From Curtobacterium sp. MCBD17_013 (GTDB taxonomy: Bacteria; Actinomycetota; Actinomycetes; Actinomycetales; Microbacteriaceae), in the NCBI RefSeq assembly GCF_003234565.1, contig NZ_QKTU01000004.1, positions 1 through 64,000 of the forward strand: a stretch of 64,000 nucleotides of DNA, in the 5' to 3' direction. The position numbers were made by a program, and so were the translations under genes. The notes under the pieces were generated by a model. The model was not told the origin of the DNA. It did no database searches and worked only from the letters and a program-made list of their open reading frames with translations. Positions 33,798-40,851 of the stretch are shown piece after piece (within the stretch, counting starts at the first letter, position 1; each line of letters starts with the position of its first letter).

Positions 33798-33818
33798 CTT
33801 GCGTCGACCCGACGCAAG
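33798..33818. promoter_or_regulatory. Variant HAIR: perfect CTTGCGT-N7-ACGCAAG
   Basis: This perfect 7-7-7 inverted repeat sits 15 bases upstream of the dnaK -35. Compared with the HAIR consensus, each arm carries the same symmetric A-to-C change, so it may be a second HspR site or the site of a related regulator. Confidence 0.7.
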
Positions 33819-33833
33819 TCCGTGTGTGACCGG

Positions 33834-35093
33834 TCAGGAGGCCGAGGACGAGTCCGTCGGTCGGCGCGCGGACCGCCAGGACCGCACCTGCCGCAGCGTC
33901 ACCTTGCTGCCGTACTGCGCGACGGAGTGCCGGAAGAGGAACACCGCGAAGCGGAGGACGAGGAACGCCGCCACGTAGAGCTCGAGGACGCACACCACCG
34001 ACGCGACCGGGTCCAGGGTCCCCATCGCGTTCCGGAGCATCGCGGTGACCGGCGTGAACGTCGGGAAGTACGTGAACACCGCCGTCACCGGGGACGTCGG
34101 GTTCGTCAGCACGAAGAAGACCGCGTACACGGGGATGAGCACCGAGAACAGCGCCACCGACTGCAGAGCACTGGCGTCCTTGATGGTCGGTACCGCGGCG
34201 CCGACCGTCACGAACAGGCTCGACGCCAGGAGCACGCCGCCGACGAGCAGCAGCGCCCCGACGAGCATCCGCCACGGGTCGACGGGGATCGGCCCGAACC
34301 GCGCCGCCAGCACGGGCAGGACGACCCCGATCGTCGCGAGCGACGGCACGAGGAACACCGCGAGCTGCACGAGCACGACGAGCAGCATCGCGATCACCTT
34401 GCCGCGGACGAGCACGGTCGCGTCGAGCGTCGTCAGGATCATCTCGGAGATGCGGTTCTCCTTCTCCTCGACCACGACCGTGACCATGCGCGCCGCCAGC
34501 AACAGCACGAGCGCGAAGAACGCCGCCGCGAACACCATCGGCGGGAGCGCGGACGCCCATCCGGGGGCGACGTGTCCGTGCGCGTAGGCGGTGACGTTCG
34601 TGGCGGGGGTCCCCCGCAGGAGCCGGACGGCCTCCGGGTCGTGCACGCGTGCGGCGACGCTCGCGTGCAGGACCTTCGTCGCCGTGTTCGCGTACTTCTG
34701 GTTGCCGAAGAGTCCGGCGTCGCGTGCCGCGACCTCGATCGTGCCCGTCGCCGGGTCGGCCGGGAACTCGACGAAGGCGTCGAGCGTGCCGGCACGGACG
34801 CGGGCGACCGCCGCCCGCGCGTCGGACGTGGGCGTGCCTCCCCACCGTGCCGCGACCCGTTCCGAGACGAGACCCGAGTGGTCGACGTAGGTGAACGGGA
34901 CCTTCGTCGCCGCACCGATGCTCGTGACGGAGTCGGCTCCGGCCGCGTTGCCCGCGCCCACGAGCAGCCCGACGACGACGATGAGCACGGGGAGCGCCAG
35001 CGTGCCGATCCAGAACGACGGCTTCTTGACCGTGCGGACGAACTCGAACCGGACGACGGTGCCCAGCCGGCCGCTGCCGAACCGCCCGCTCAC
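33834..35093 (-). CDS. ABC-2 type transporter permease (NatB-like)
   Basis: This 419-residue permease has an N-terminal helix (about 27-47, FWIGTLALPVLIVVVGLLVG), an extracytoplasmic domain of about 130 residues, then five or six helices including the VVEEKENRISEMILTT motif that is diagnostic of NatB-type ABC-2 permeases. The C-terminus is cytoplasmic and basic. Together with the ATPase encoded upstream it makes a NatAB-like exporter, in other bacteria linked to Na+ or antimicrobial efflux; the substrate is unknown here. GTG 35093 overlaps the ATPase stop (35090-35093). It ends just before the dnaK regulatory region. Confidence 0.88.
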   Translation of the reverse strand: MSGRFGSGRLGTVVRFEFVRTVKKPSFWIGTLALPVLIVVVGLLVGAGNAAGADSVTSIGAATKVPFTYVDHSGLVSERVAARWGGTPTSDARAAVARVRAGTLDAFVEFPADPATGTIEVAARDAGLFGNQKYANTATKVLHASVAARVHDPEAVRLLRGTPATNVTAYAHGHVAPGWASALPPMVFAAAFFALVLLLAARMVTVVVEEKENRISEMILTTLDATVLVRGKVIAMLLVVLVQLAVFLVPSLATIGVVLPVLAARFGPIPVDPWRMLVGALLLVGGVLLASSLFVTVGAAVPTIKDASALQSVALFSVLIPVYAVFFVLTNPTSPVTAVFTYFPTFTPVTAMLRNAMGTLDPVASVVCVLELYVAAFLVLRFAVFLFRHSVAQYGSKVTLRQVRSWRSARRPTDSSSAS

Positions 35094-36037
35094 GCCCGGG
35101 CCTCCGCCGCGACCGGCGTGGGCACGGGCGTCTCGACACCGGCGTCGTGCCCGTAGACCTGCACGAAGATCTCGTCGAGCGGGATGCGCCGCATCTCGAA
35201 CCCGGTCACGCCGATGCCTGCCGCGACGAGCGAGGCCAGCAGGTCCGCGCCGTCGGTCGGCTCGGTCGGCGCCAGGTCGGTCACGTGGCCCTCGCGCCGG
35301 ATGACGCGGTAGCGCGGGCTCACGGGGACCTCGCGCTCGGCGTGCACGCGGGCGACGGCCCCGCCGAACAGGTCCTGCACCTCGGGGATCGACCCGTACG
35401 CCGCCGCGACGCCGTCTCGGAGGAGCAGGATCCGGTCGCAGAGCCGCTCGACCTCGTCCATGTGGTGCGTCACGAGGATGACGGTCGCGCCGTCGGCCCG
35501 GCGTTCGTCGACGAGGTCGAGCAGCAACCGCCGGTTCACCGGGTCCAGGCCCTTGGTCGGCTCGTCGAGGATGAGCAGCCGGGGCCGGTCCATGATCGTG
35601 ATGCCGAGCTGGACCTTCTGCTGCTGACCGCCGGACAGCTTGTCGACGCGGAGCCGCCCCTTGTCGGCGAGCCCGACGCGCTCGAGGTACGCCTGCGACC
35701 ACACGCTCGCGTGCCGCGACGTCATCCCCTTGAGCCGCGCGAAGTACGTCATGACGTCGAGGACGGTCTCCTTGCGGTAGAGCCCGCGGTCCTCGGGCAG
35801 GTACCCGACCCCGCCGCCTGCCGTGGCCCGGTAGCGGGCACCGTCGATCGTCAGGGACCCGGACGTCGGCTCGGTGATGCCGAGGAGCGCCCGGATCGTG
35901 GTCGTCTTGCCCGAACCGTTGCTGCCGAGCAGTCCGAAGGTCTCGCCCGCACCCACCTGGAACGACAGGCCGTCCACCACCGTGCGGTCGCCGAACCGCA
36001 TCACGAAGTCGTCGACGGCGATCGCGGCACCGGACAC
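35090..36037 (-). CDS. ABC transporter ATP-binding protein (NatA-like)
   Basis: This 315-residue ATPase has Walker A LLGSNGSGKTTT, the Q-loop GYLPEDRGLYRKETVLDV, signature LSGGQQQKVQL, Walker [16 protein letters not shown], and the switch His in VILVTHHMDEVE. A C-terminal extension of about 90 residues (about 220-315, with a predicted alpha/beta fold) is typical of NatA/DrrA-type proteins. The start is GTG 36037, preceded by GAGGAGG. It is the first gene of a two-gene exporter operon coupled by a GTGA overlap with the permease gene. Confidence 0.9.
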   Translation of the reverse strand: MSGAAIAVDDFVMRFGDRTVVDGLSFQVGAGETFGLLGSNGSGKTTTIRALLGITEPTSGSLTIDGARYRATAGGGVGYLPEDRGLYRKETVLDVMTYFARLKGMTSRHASVWSQAYLERVGLADKGRLRVDKLSGGQQQKVQLGITIMDRPRLLILDEPTKGLDPVNRRLLLDLVDERRADGATVILVTHHMDEVERLCDRILLLRDGVAAAYGSIPEVQDLFGGAVARVHAEREVPVSPRYRVIRREGHVTDLAPTEPTDGADLLASLVAAGIGVTGFEMRRIPLDEIFVQVYGHDAGVETPVPTPVAAEARA

Positions 36038-36104
36038 GTGGCCTCCTCGGGTGGGGTCGCTGCCGAACCTACCCGGAAGGACCGGCGCTCCGTGCGTCCG
36101 GCGC

Positions 36105-36971
36105 TCAGGCGTCCGCGAGGAACCCGTCGAGCAGCCTCGCGGTCGCCTCCGGAGCCTCGACCGCCGGGCTGTGCGCGCTGTCCGGGATCACCGCGTACCG
36201 CGCGCCGAGCCGTTCGGCCATGTCGTGCTGCCACACCTGCGGCCAGGCGGCGTCGTCCTGGCCGTGCGCGACGAGGGTCGGCAGCCCGGTGTCCCGGAGC
36301 GCCGCGGTGGTGTCGTCGGGCAGCTCGAGGATCGCGGCCGTCGTCGTGATGCCGACCGTGCTCGACCGGTCCATCCGCATGCGGGCGAACCGCGTCGCCT
36401 GGTCGAGGGCCGCGTCCGCGACGCCGATCGCGATCGGGTTCTGGGCGTCGAACAGCGCCCGGTTGCCCTGCTCCGCCGCCAGACGTCGAGCCAGGAACAT
36501 CCGGTTCGGCCACCCGTGCGGCCCGGAGCACAACATCGTGACGGACCGGAACGCGCTCGGGCTCGCGATGGCCGCCGCCCGCGCGATCACACCGCCCAGC
36601 GAGTGCCCGAGCAGGTGCACGGGCGCGCCGTCGTCGACCAGGGCCGCGACCCGGACGACGTCGGCCGCTTCCTCGTCGAGCGTGTACGCAGCCGGGTCGG
36701 CGGGCGCCGCCGAGTCCCCCTGCCCCCGCCTGCTCATCGCGAGCACCGACCACCCCGCATCGCGCAGGAGCGGCACGAGCGGGCGGAAGTCCTCCTTCGA
36801 CCCGGTGAACCCGGGCACGAGCAGGACGCTGCCGCGGCTCGGGCCGTCCGGCAGGCCGCGGTACGCGGTCAGCCGACCGACGGGCAGGTCGACCCCGACG
36901 ACGTCGACGCCGTCGGGGGTGGGCAGGTCGCCGAACGGCGGGACGGTCTGGAGGCGGTGCACACGACCCAT
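36105..36971 (-). CDS. Alpha/beta hydrolase
   Basis: This 288-residue alpha/beta-fold hydrolase has the oxyanion region VLLVPGFTGSKEDF, a Ser nucleophile in GHSLGG, a candidate acid in VAHGQDDAAWP, and the catalytic His in IPDSAHSPAVE. The RGQGDS motif after the second strand is the usual family pattern. There is no signal peptide. It is probably an esterase or lactonase; the substrate is not deducible. A GGAGGAGC ribosome site precedes ATG 36971. It lies downstream of the GntR regulator gene on the same strand, 58 bases away, so they may be co-transcribed. Confidence 0.88.
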   Translation of the reverse strand: MGRVHRLQTVPPFGDLPTPDGVDVVGVDLPVGRLTAYRGLPDGPSRGSVLLVPGFTGSKEDFRPLVPLLRDAGWSVLAMSRRGQGDSAAPADPAAYTLDEEAADVVRVAALVDDGAPVHLLGHSLGGVIARAAAIASPSAFRSVTMLCSGPHGWPNRMFLARRLAAEQGNRALFDAQNPIAIGVADAALDQATRFARMRMDRSSTVGITTTAAILELPDDTTAALRDTGLPTLVAHGQDDAAWPQVWQHDMAERLGARYAVIPDSAHSPAVEAPEATARLLDGFLADA

Positions 36972-37029
36972 GCTGCTCCTCCCGTCCGACGTCGGCCTGG
37001 AGACGCGGCGTCGGCCTGGAGGCGCGGCG

Positions 37030-37734
37030 TCAGTCGAGCGTGCTGCTCCCGACCACGGCCATGCCGGCGCCGCGCAGGCGGCGCCGCTCCTGCGCGATGA
37101 ACGCCATGAGGCGGTCGTTCGTGCCGGAGACGTGGGCGGCGAGGAGCTCCGCGGCGCGGTCCGCGTCCCGCCTCGCCACGGCGTCGAGGATGGCGCTGTG
37201 CTCGTCCCACGCGGCGTCCCGGGCCTCGGGCGTGCGCACCTCGAGCCACCGGCTCCGTTCCAGGCGGGTCATCGCGTCGGCGATCGCCTCGGTGACGAAC
37301 CGGTTGCCGCCGAGCGTGGCGAGGTCGAGGTGGAACGTGCTGCCGGCCTGCACACCGGCGGCCTCGTCGGGCGCCGGACGGAGGGTCTCGAGGTGCGCCC
37401 GGACCTCGGCGAGCGCCGCGTCCGTCGCGCGCTCCACCGCCAGACGGGCGGCGGCCGGCTCGAGCACGACGCGGAGTTCCGCGAGCGCTGCGATCTCGTC
37501 GAGGTCGATCGGCGTGACGGTCCACGACCGCCCCTCGTGCAGGATGAGGCCCTCGCGTTCGAGACGGGACAGTGCTGCCCGGACGGGCGTGCGTGAGGCG
37601 TGGAACCGGGCCTCCAGACCGCGTTCCGAGATCCGCTCGCCGGGCGCGATCCCGAGCGACAGGATCGCGGCCCGCAGGTTGTCGTAGAGCAGGGTGGTCT
37701 GCGACACGGGCGCGGCGTCGATCGGTGCGGTCAC
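37030..37734 (-). CDS. GntR family transcriptional regulator (FCD-domain)
   Basis: This 234-residue FadR-subfamily regulator has an N-terminal winged helix (LRAAILSLGIAPGERISERGLEARFHASRTPVRAALSRLEREGLI) and an all-helical FCD effector domain with metal-binding His/Asp residues (FHLDLATLGGN, ATEEHSAILDAV-like DEHSAILDAVARRD, and the final HVSGTNDR). It is divergent from an MFS transporter gene, and GGTATACC palindromes in between make that gene and itself the likely targets. The start is GTG 37734; TACGCT lies eight bases upstream. The ligand is probably a small organic acid. Confidence 0.9.
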   Translation of the reverse strand: MTAPIDAAPVSQTTLLYDNLRAAILSLGIAPGERISERGLEARFHASRTPVRAALSRLEREGLILHEGRSWTVTPIDLDEIAALAELRVVLEPAAARLAVERATDAALAEVRAHLETLRPAPDEAAGVQAGSTFHLDLATLGGNRFVTEAIADAMTRLERSRWLEVRTPEARDAAWDEHSAILDAVARRDADRAAELLAAHVSGTNDRLMAFIAQERRRLRGAGMAVVGSSTLD

Positions 37735-37766
37735 GGTCGGTCAGCGTAGCCGAGGGGCCCGCGCGA

Positions 37767-37790
37767 TGGTATACCGTCTTGGTATACCAA
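37767..37790. promoter_or_regulatory. Operator for the GntR regulator
   Basis: Two copies of GGTATACC (in 37767-37775 and 37779-37790, the second extending to TTGGTATACCAA) lie between the divergent GntR and MFS genes. AT-rich palindromes of this type are FadR-subfamily sites. Confidence 0.8.
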
Positions 37791-37809
37791 CGGCTCGGGA
37801 GGCGGTGAC

Positions 37810-38997
37810 ATGGCGACGACGACGGTCACCACGACGAGGGCGTGGGTCATGCTCGCCCTCGGCGTCGCCGCACAGGCAGCGGGGACGCTCGTGGTCTCGG
37901 CGCCCGCGTTCCTCATCCCCCTCCTCACCCGGCAGGGCATGCCGCTCACGGCCGCGGGGTTCCTGGCCGGCGCGCCGACGTTCGGCATGGTCCTGACCCT
38001 CATCGCCTGGGGCGCCGTGACCGACCGACACGGCGAGCGCGTCGTCATCGCCGGGGGCCTGGTGCTCACCGCCCTGGCCACGACCGGCGCCCTGCTCGCC
38101 GCGGGGAACCCGGTCCTCCTCGGCGTCGCGTTCCTCGCCGCGGGGATGACGAGCGCCTCGACGAACGCCGCCAGCGGCCGCGTGGTCGTCGGCTGGTTCC
38201 CGAAGCACCGGCGCGGACTCGCGATGGGGATCCGTCAGATGTCGCAGCCGCTCGGGGTCACGCTCGCGGCGCTGACCGTCCCGACCATCGCCGGGAGCGC
38301 GGGGGTCCGGGCGGCGCTCGTGCTGCCGATCGCGCTCACCGCCGTGCTCGCCGTCTGCTGTGCGCTCGCCGTGGTGGATCCGCCGCGTCCGAGCCGCGAC
38401 GCCGCGGAGGTCGTGACGAACCCCTACCGCGAGTCCGCGTTCCTCTGGCGCATCCACGCCGTGTCCGTGTTGCTCGTCGTGCCCCAGTTCACGCTCTCGA
38501 CGTACGGCCTCGTGTGGCTGACGCGGGACCTCGGCTGGAGCGCGCTCGCCGCCGGGGTGCTCGTCGGCGCGTCGCAGTTCGTCGGTGCGCTCGGGCGGAT
38601 CGTCGTCGGGCTGTGGAGCGACCGTGCCGGGTCCCGCGTCGGACCCCTGCGCGTCGTGGCCGTGTCCGCCGCCGTCGTGATGGGCGTCCTCGCGGCCGTC
38701 GACGCGACGCACCTGGCCGCCGCGGCGGTGTTCCTCGTCGTGGCGACCGCCGTGACCGTGGCGGACAACGGGCTCGCGTTCACGTCCGTCGCCGAGGCCG
38801 CGGGGCCGCACTGGTCGGGTCGGGCGCTCGGGGCGCAGAACACGGGGCAGTTCGTGGCGGCGTCGGCGGTCGGACCCGGGGTCGGCGCCCTGGTCGGCGC
38901 GGTGGGGTTCGCCGGGAGCTTCCTCGTCGTCGCGGCGTTGCCCGTCGTCGCCCTGGCCCTCGTCCCGCGGAGGGACCGGGAGCACGGCCCGGCCTGA
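37810..38997 (+). CDS. MFS transporter (probable organic anion importer)
   Basis: This 395-residue transporter has 12 predicted membrane helices. After helix 2 it carries AWGAVTDRHGERVVIAGG, the MFS motif A. The central loop is basic/acidic (PPRPSRDAAEVVTNPYRESAFLW), and GRIVVGLWSDRAGSRVG repeats motif A in the second half, as in oxalate/formate and other anion transporters of the OFA group. The substrate is unknown; control by an FCD-type GntR regulator fits a carboxylate. GGGAGG precedes ATG 37810. It is convergent with the ribosome-factor gene; a REP-like repeat lies between them. Confidence 0.88.
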   Translation: MATTTVTTTRAWVMLALGVAAQAAGTLVVSAPAFLIPLLTRQGMPLTAAGFLAGAPTFGMVLTLIAWGAVTDRHGERVVIAGGLVLTALATTGALLAAGNPVLLGVAFLAAGMTSASTNAASGRVVVGWFPKHRRGLAMGIRQMSQPLGVTLAALTVPTIAGSAGVRAALVLPIALTAVLAVCCALAVVDPPRPSRDAAEVVTNPYRESAFLWRIHAVSVLLVVPQFTLSTYGLVWLTRDLGWSALAAGVLVGASQFVGALGRIVVGLWSDRAGSRVGPLRVVAVSAAVVMGVLAAVDATHLAAAAVFLVVATAVTVADNGLAFTSVAEAAGPHWSGRALGAQNTGQFVAASAVGPGVGALVGAVGFAGSFLVVAALPVVALALVPRRDREHGPA

Positions 38998-39033
38998 CCG
39001 CCCCCCTTCACCCTCCGCCTCCCTCCGCCCCCT

Positions 39034-39097
39034 CCGCGAGATCGCAGTATCTGCCGCTCTGGAGGCCCGCTGAACGGCATCTCCTGCGATCTCGCGG
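39034..39097. repeat. REP-like inverted repeat, second copy
   Basis: Outer arms CCGCGAGATCGCAG (39034-39047) and CTGCGATCTCGCGG (39084-39097) are a perfect match; the inner arms (CTGCCGCT and ACGGCATC) are diverged. It is homologous to 5293-5356 and again lies between convergent genes. Confidence 0.8.
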
Positions 39098-39104
39098 GGG
39101 GAGG

Positions 39105-40322
39105 TCAGCCCCGGTCGGGGCCCTCGCCCCGCCCGGTCGCACCGGCCGCGGGCCCCGCCCCGGGCACGTCCGGCCCGACGTGCCAGCGGAGCAACGCGGC
39201 GACCGGCGCCCCGGACGGCACGGACGCCGCGTTCACGAGCACGACCTCCGCGTCGGTCACGAGCGCCGCACGGGTGATGCCGACCGCAGCCGGGACGGAC
39301 CCGAGCACGGTGGTGCCGAGGGCCTCCTCGGGCGCGGTCGCGATCCAGGGCGCGGCGTCGAGCGCGAGCACCGTGCGGTCCTCGAACGCGGCCGGGTCGA
39401 CGACGACGATCGACGCCTGCGCTTGCTGGAGCGCCGACACGACCGGTCCGACACCGGTGACGGCCTCGCGGTCGCCACGGCCGACGTGCGTGCGGAGCAG
39501 GTCCTCCACGTCGTGGCGGCGCTGGGCCACCACCCGCGCGAGGGCGATCTCGACGTGCTCGACGAGGGCGTTCTCGGACGCGTCCGGTGCCCGGGTGTCG
39601 ACCGGCACCTCGGACACGAGCGGCCGGGTCGCGGTGCTCAGCTGGTCGATGAACAGCTGGCGCGCGCGGATGTCCCCGGCGACGACGACGAGCCGCGGCC
39701 GCAGCCGGTCGACCGCCTGTTCGACGGCCTCGACGACCTGTGCCTCGTTCTCGCGCCAGATCTCCTCGGTGTGGTGCTGCCAGCGCAGGTGCGCCCAGCC
39801 GCCGCCCTGGAACTTGTGGAGCGTGTCCGTCCGGCCCGCGACGTACTCCTCCTCCTGCTGCCCGCTCGGCTCGGCGTGCCCGAGTCGGTAGGCGCGGTAG
39901 CCGCCGCCCTCGCGTCCGACCTCGACCACGAGGAACGGCACGTCGAGCGGCCGGTGGGCGAGCAGCGGCACGAGGTCCGGGACGGCGCCGTACCCGACGC
40001 TCTCGGGTCCGTGCATGTGCCCGGGCAGGACCTCGCTGACGACGAGCTCGCCGTCGCGCGCCAGGACGAACCGAGCGACCGGGGCGGGCACGCCGGGTGC
40101 CTCACCGAGTTCGCGTTCGATCGCCTCGACGTCGGCGGACGGTGCCCCCTGCGCCATGAGCTGGTCGCGGGCGGCGCGGACCTGGAGCGCGGCGAGGTGC
40201 TGCGGGTCCTCCCGGTCGCCCGAGACGTCGACGTACGCCCACGACCAGGTGCCGGGCTGCGCGAGGAGGGCAGCGAGCCCCCGGTGTTCCTCCGAGACCT
40301 GCTCAGCGGTCGTCGGCGCCAT
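39105..40322 (-). CDS. Rv2629 family (Balon-type, eRF1-like) ribosome hibernation factor
   Basis: This 405-residue protein is related to archaeo-eukaryotic release factor/Pelota domains (the baeRF2 group). The mycobacterial homologue Rv2629/Msmeg1130 and Psychrobacter Balon bind the ribosomal A site of idle ribosomes. Visible family blocks are AALLAQPGTWSWAYVDVS, FQGGGWAHLRWQHHTEEIWREN, RPRLVVVAGDIRARQLF and a C-terminal eRF1-3-like region (SALQQAQASIVVVDP). It has no GGQ motif, so peptide release is not expected. It overlaps the small acidic upstream gene by 20 bases. Assignment is by remembered motif layout; a profile search would settle it. Confidence 0.8.
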   Translation of the reverse strand: MAPTTAEQVSEEHRGLAALLAQPGTWSWAYVDVSGDREDPQHLAALQVRAARDQLMAQGAPSADVEAIERELGEAPGVPAPVARFVLARDGELVVSEVLPGHMHGPESVGYGAVPDLVPLLAHRPLDVPFLVVEVGREGGGYRAYRLGHAEPSGQQEEEYVAGRTDTLHKFQGGGWAHLRWQHHTEEIWRENEAQVVEAVEQAVDRLRPRLVVVAGDIRARQLFIDQLSTATRPLVSEVPVDTRAPDASENALVEHVEIALARVVAQRRHDVEDLLRTHVGRGDREAVTGVGPVVSALQQAQASIVVVDPAAFEDRTVLALDAAPWIATAPEEALGTTVLGSVPAAVGITRAALVTDAEVVLVNAASVPSGAPVAALLRWHVGPDVPGAGPAAGATGRGEGPDRG

Positions 40323-40614
40323 GGTCCACCACCTTCCCCTCCGAGACCTGGTCCGTCTCGGTCGTGTACACGGTCGTGTCGATGCCGTCGGCGTCGTCCT
40401 CGGGCAGCGCGTGCGTCGCGTCGTCGACGAACTCGCCGTCGTAGCCGGACGCCGCGAGGGTCTCGGGGGCGTCGGTGTCGTCGGTGACGGGTTCCGATTG
40501 CCGGAACTCCTCCACGTGGGAGGAACTGCCGTGCCCCTGGACGATGCTCTGCGCCTCGTGCGCCATCTGCTCGTCGACCTCCGGGCTGTGGGTGGTGTTG
40601 CCCCGTTCGATCAT
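40303..40614 (-). CDS. Small acidic protein coupled to the hibernation-factor gene
   Basis: This 103-residue, strongly acidic protein (many Asp/Glu, pI clearly low) is predicted mostly disordered, without Cys, membrane segments or known motifs. It starts MIERGNTTHSPEVDEQMAHE and ends SEGKVVDHGADDR. An ideal ribosome site (AAGGAG) precedes ATG 40614, and its end overlaps the Rv2629-type gene by 20 bases, so it should be co-translated with it. I do not recognise the family. A partner, regulator or stress-related role is only an inference from coupling. Confidence 0.72.
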   Translation of the reverse strand: MIERGNTTHSPEVDEQMAHEAQSIVQGHGSSSHVEEFRQSEPVTDDTDAPETLAASGYDGEFVDDATHALPEDDADGIDTTVYTTETDQVSEGKVVDHGADDR

Positions 40615-40696
40615 GTCGATCTCCTTCCGTCGGTCCCGCCATGGTCGGCGGCCGCGCCTGCGTGTGTCCGCAGCTCACGGCGGACGTCGAGGTCGG

Positions 40697-40740
40697 GAGG
40701 GCCGGGGCGGGCCGGTCCCGCGCCTCCCGTCCGGCGGGCG
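40697..40740. repeat. CGGGAGG-family inverted repeat in a divergent region
   Basis: GGGAGG (about 40699) faces CCTCCCG (about 40726-40734) in the 237-base gap between divergent genes. As it is not at any gene's 3' end, it cannot be a simple terminator; it argues for a dispersed element. TAGGGT near 40781 is a possible -10 for the beta-galactosidase gene. Confidence 0.55.
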
Positions 40741-40851
40741 CCCCGTACGGACGGGACGCCCGGGCCGCAGGGGACGCTCGCTAGGGTTGAAGCACCCGCC
40801 GGCCGGCGGACCAGGATCGACGACGACCCTCGCGGTCGAGGACAGCACCCA

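Noticed and set aside
40015..40851. Long upstream extension of the beta-galactosidase frame
   Set aside because: It overlaps two well-supported minus-strand genes; GH2 sequence begins after ATG 40852.
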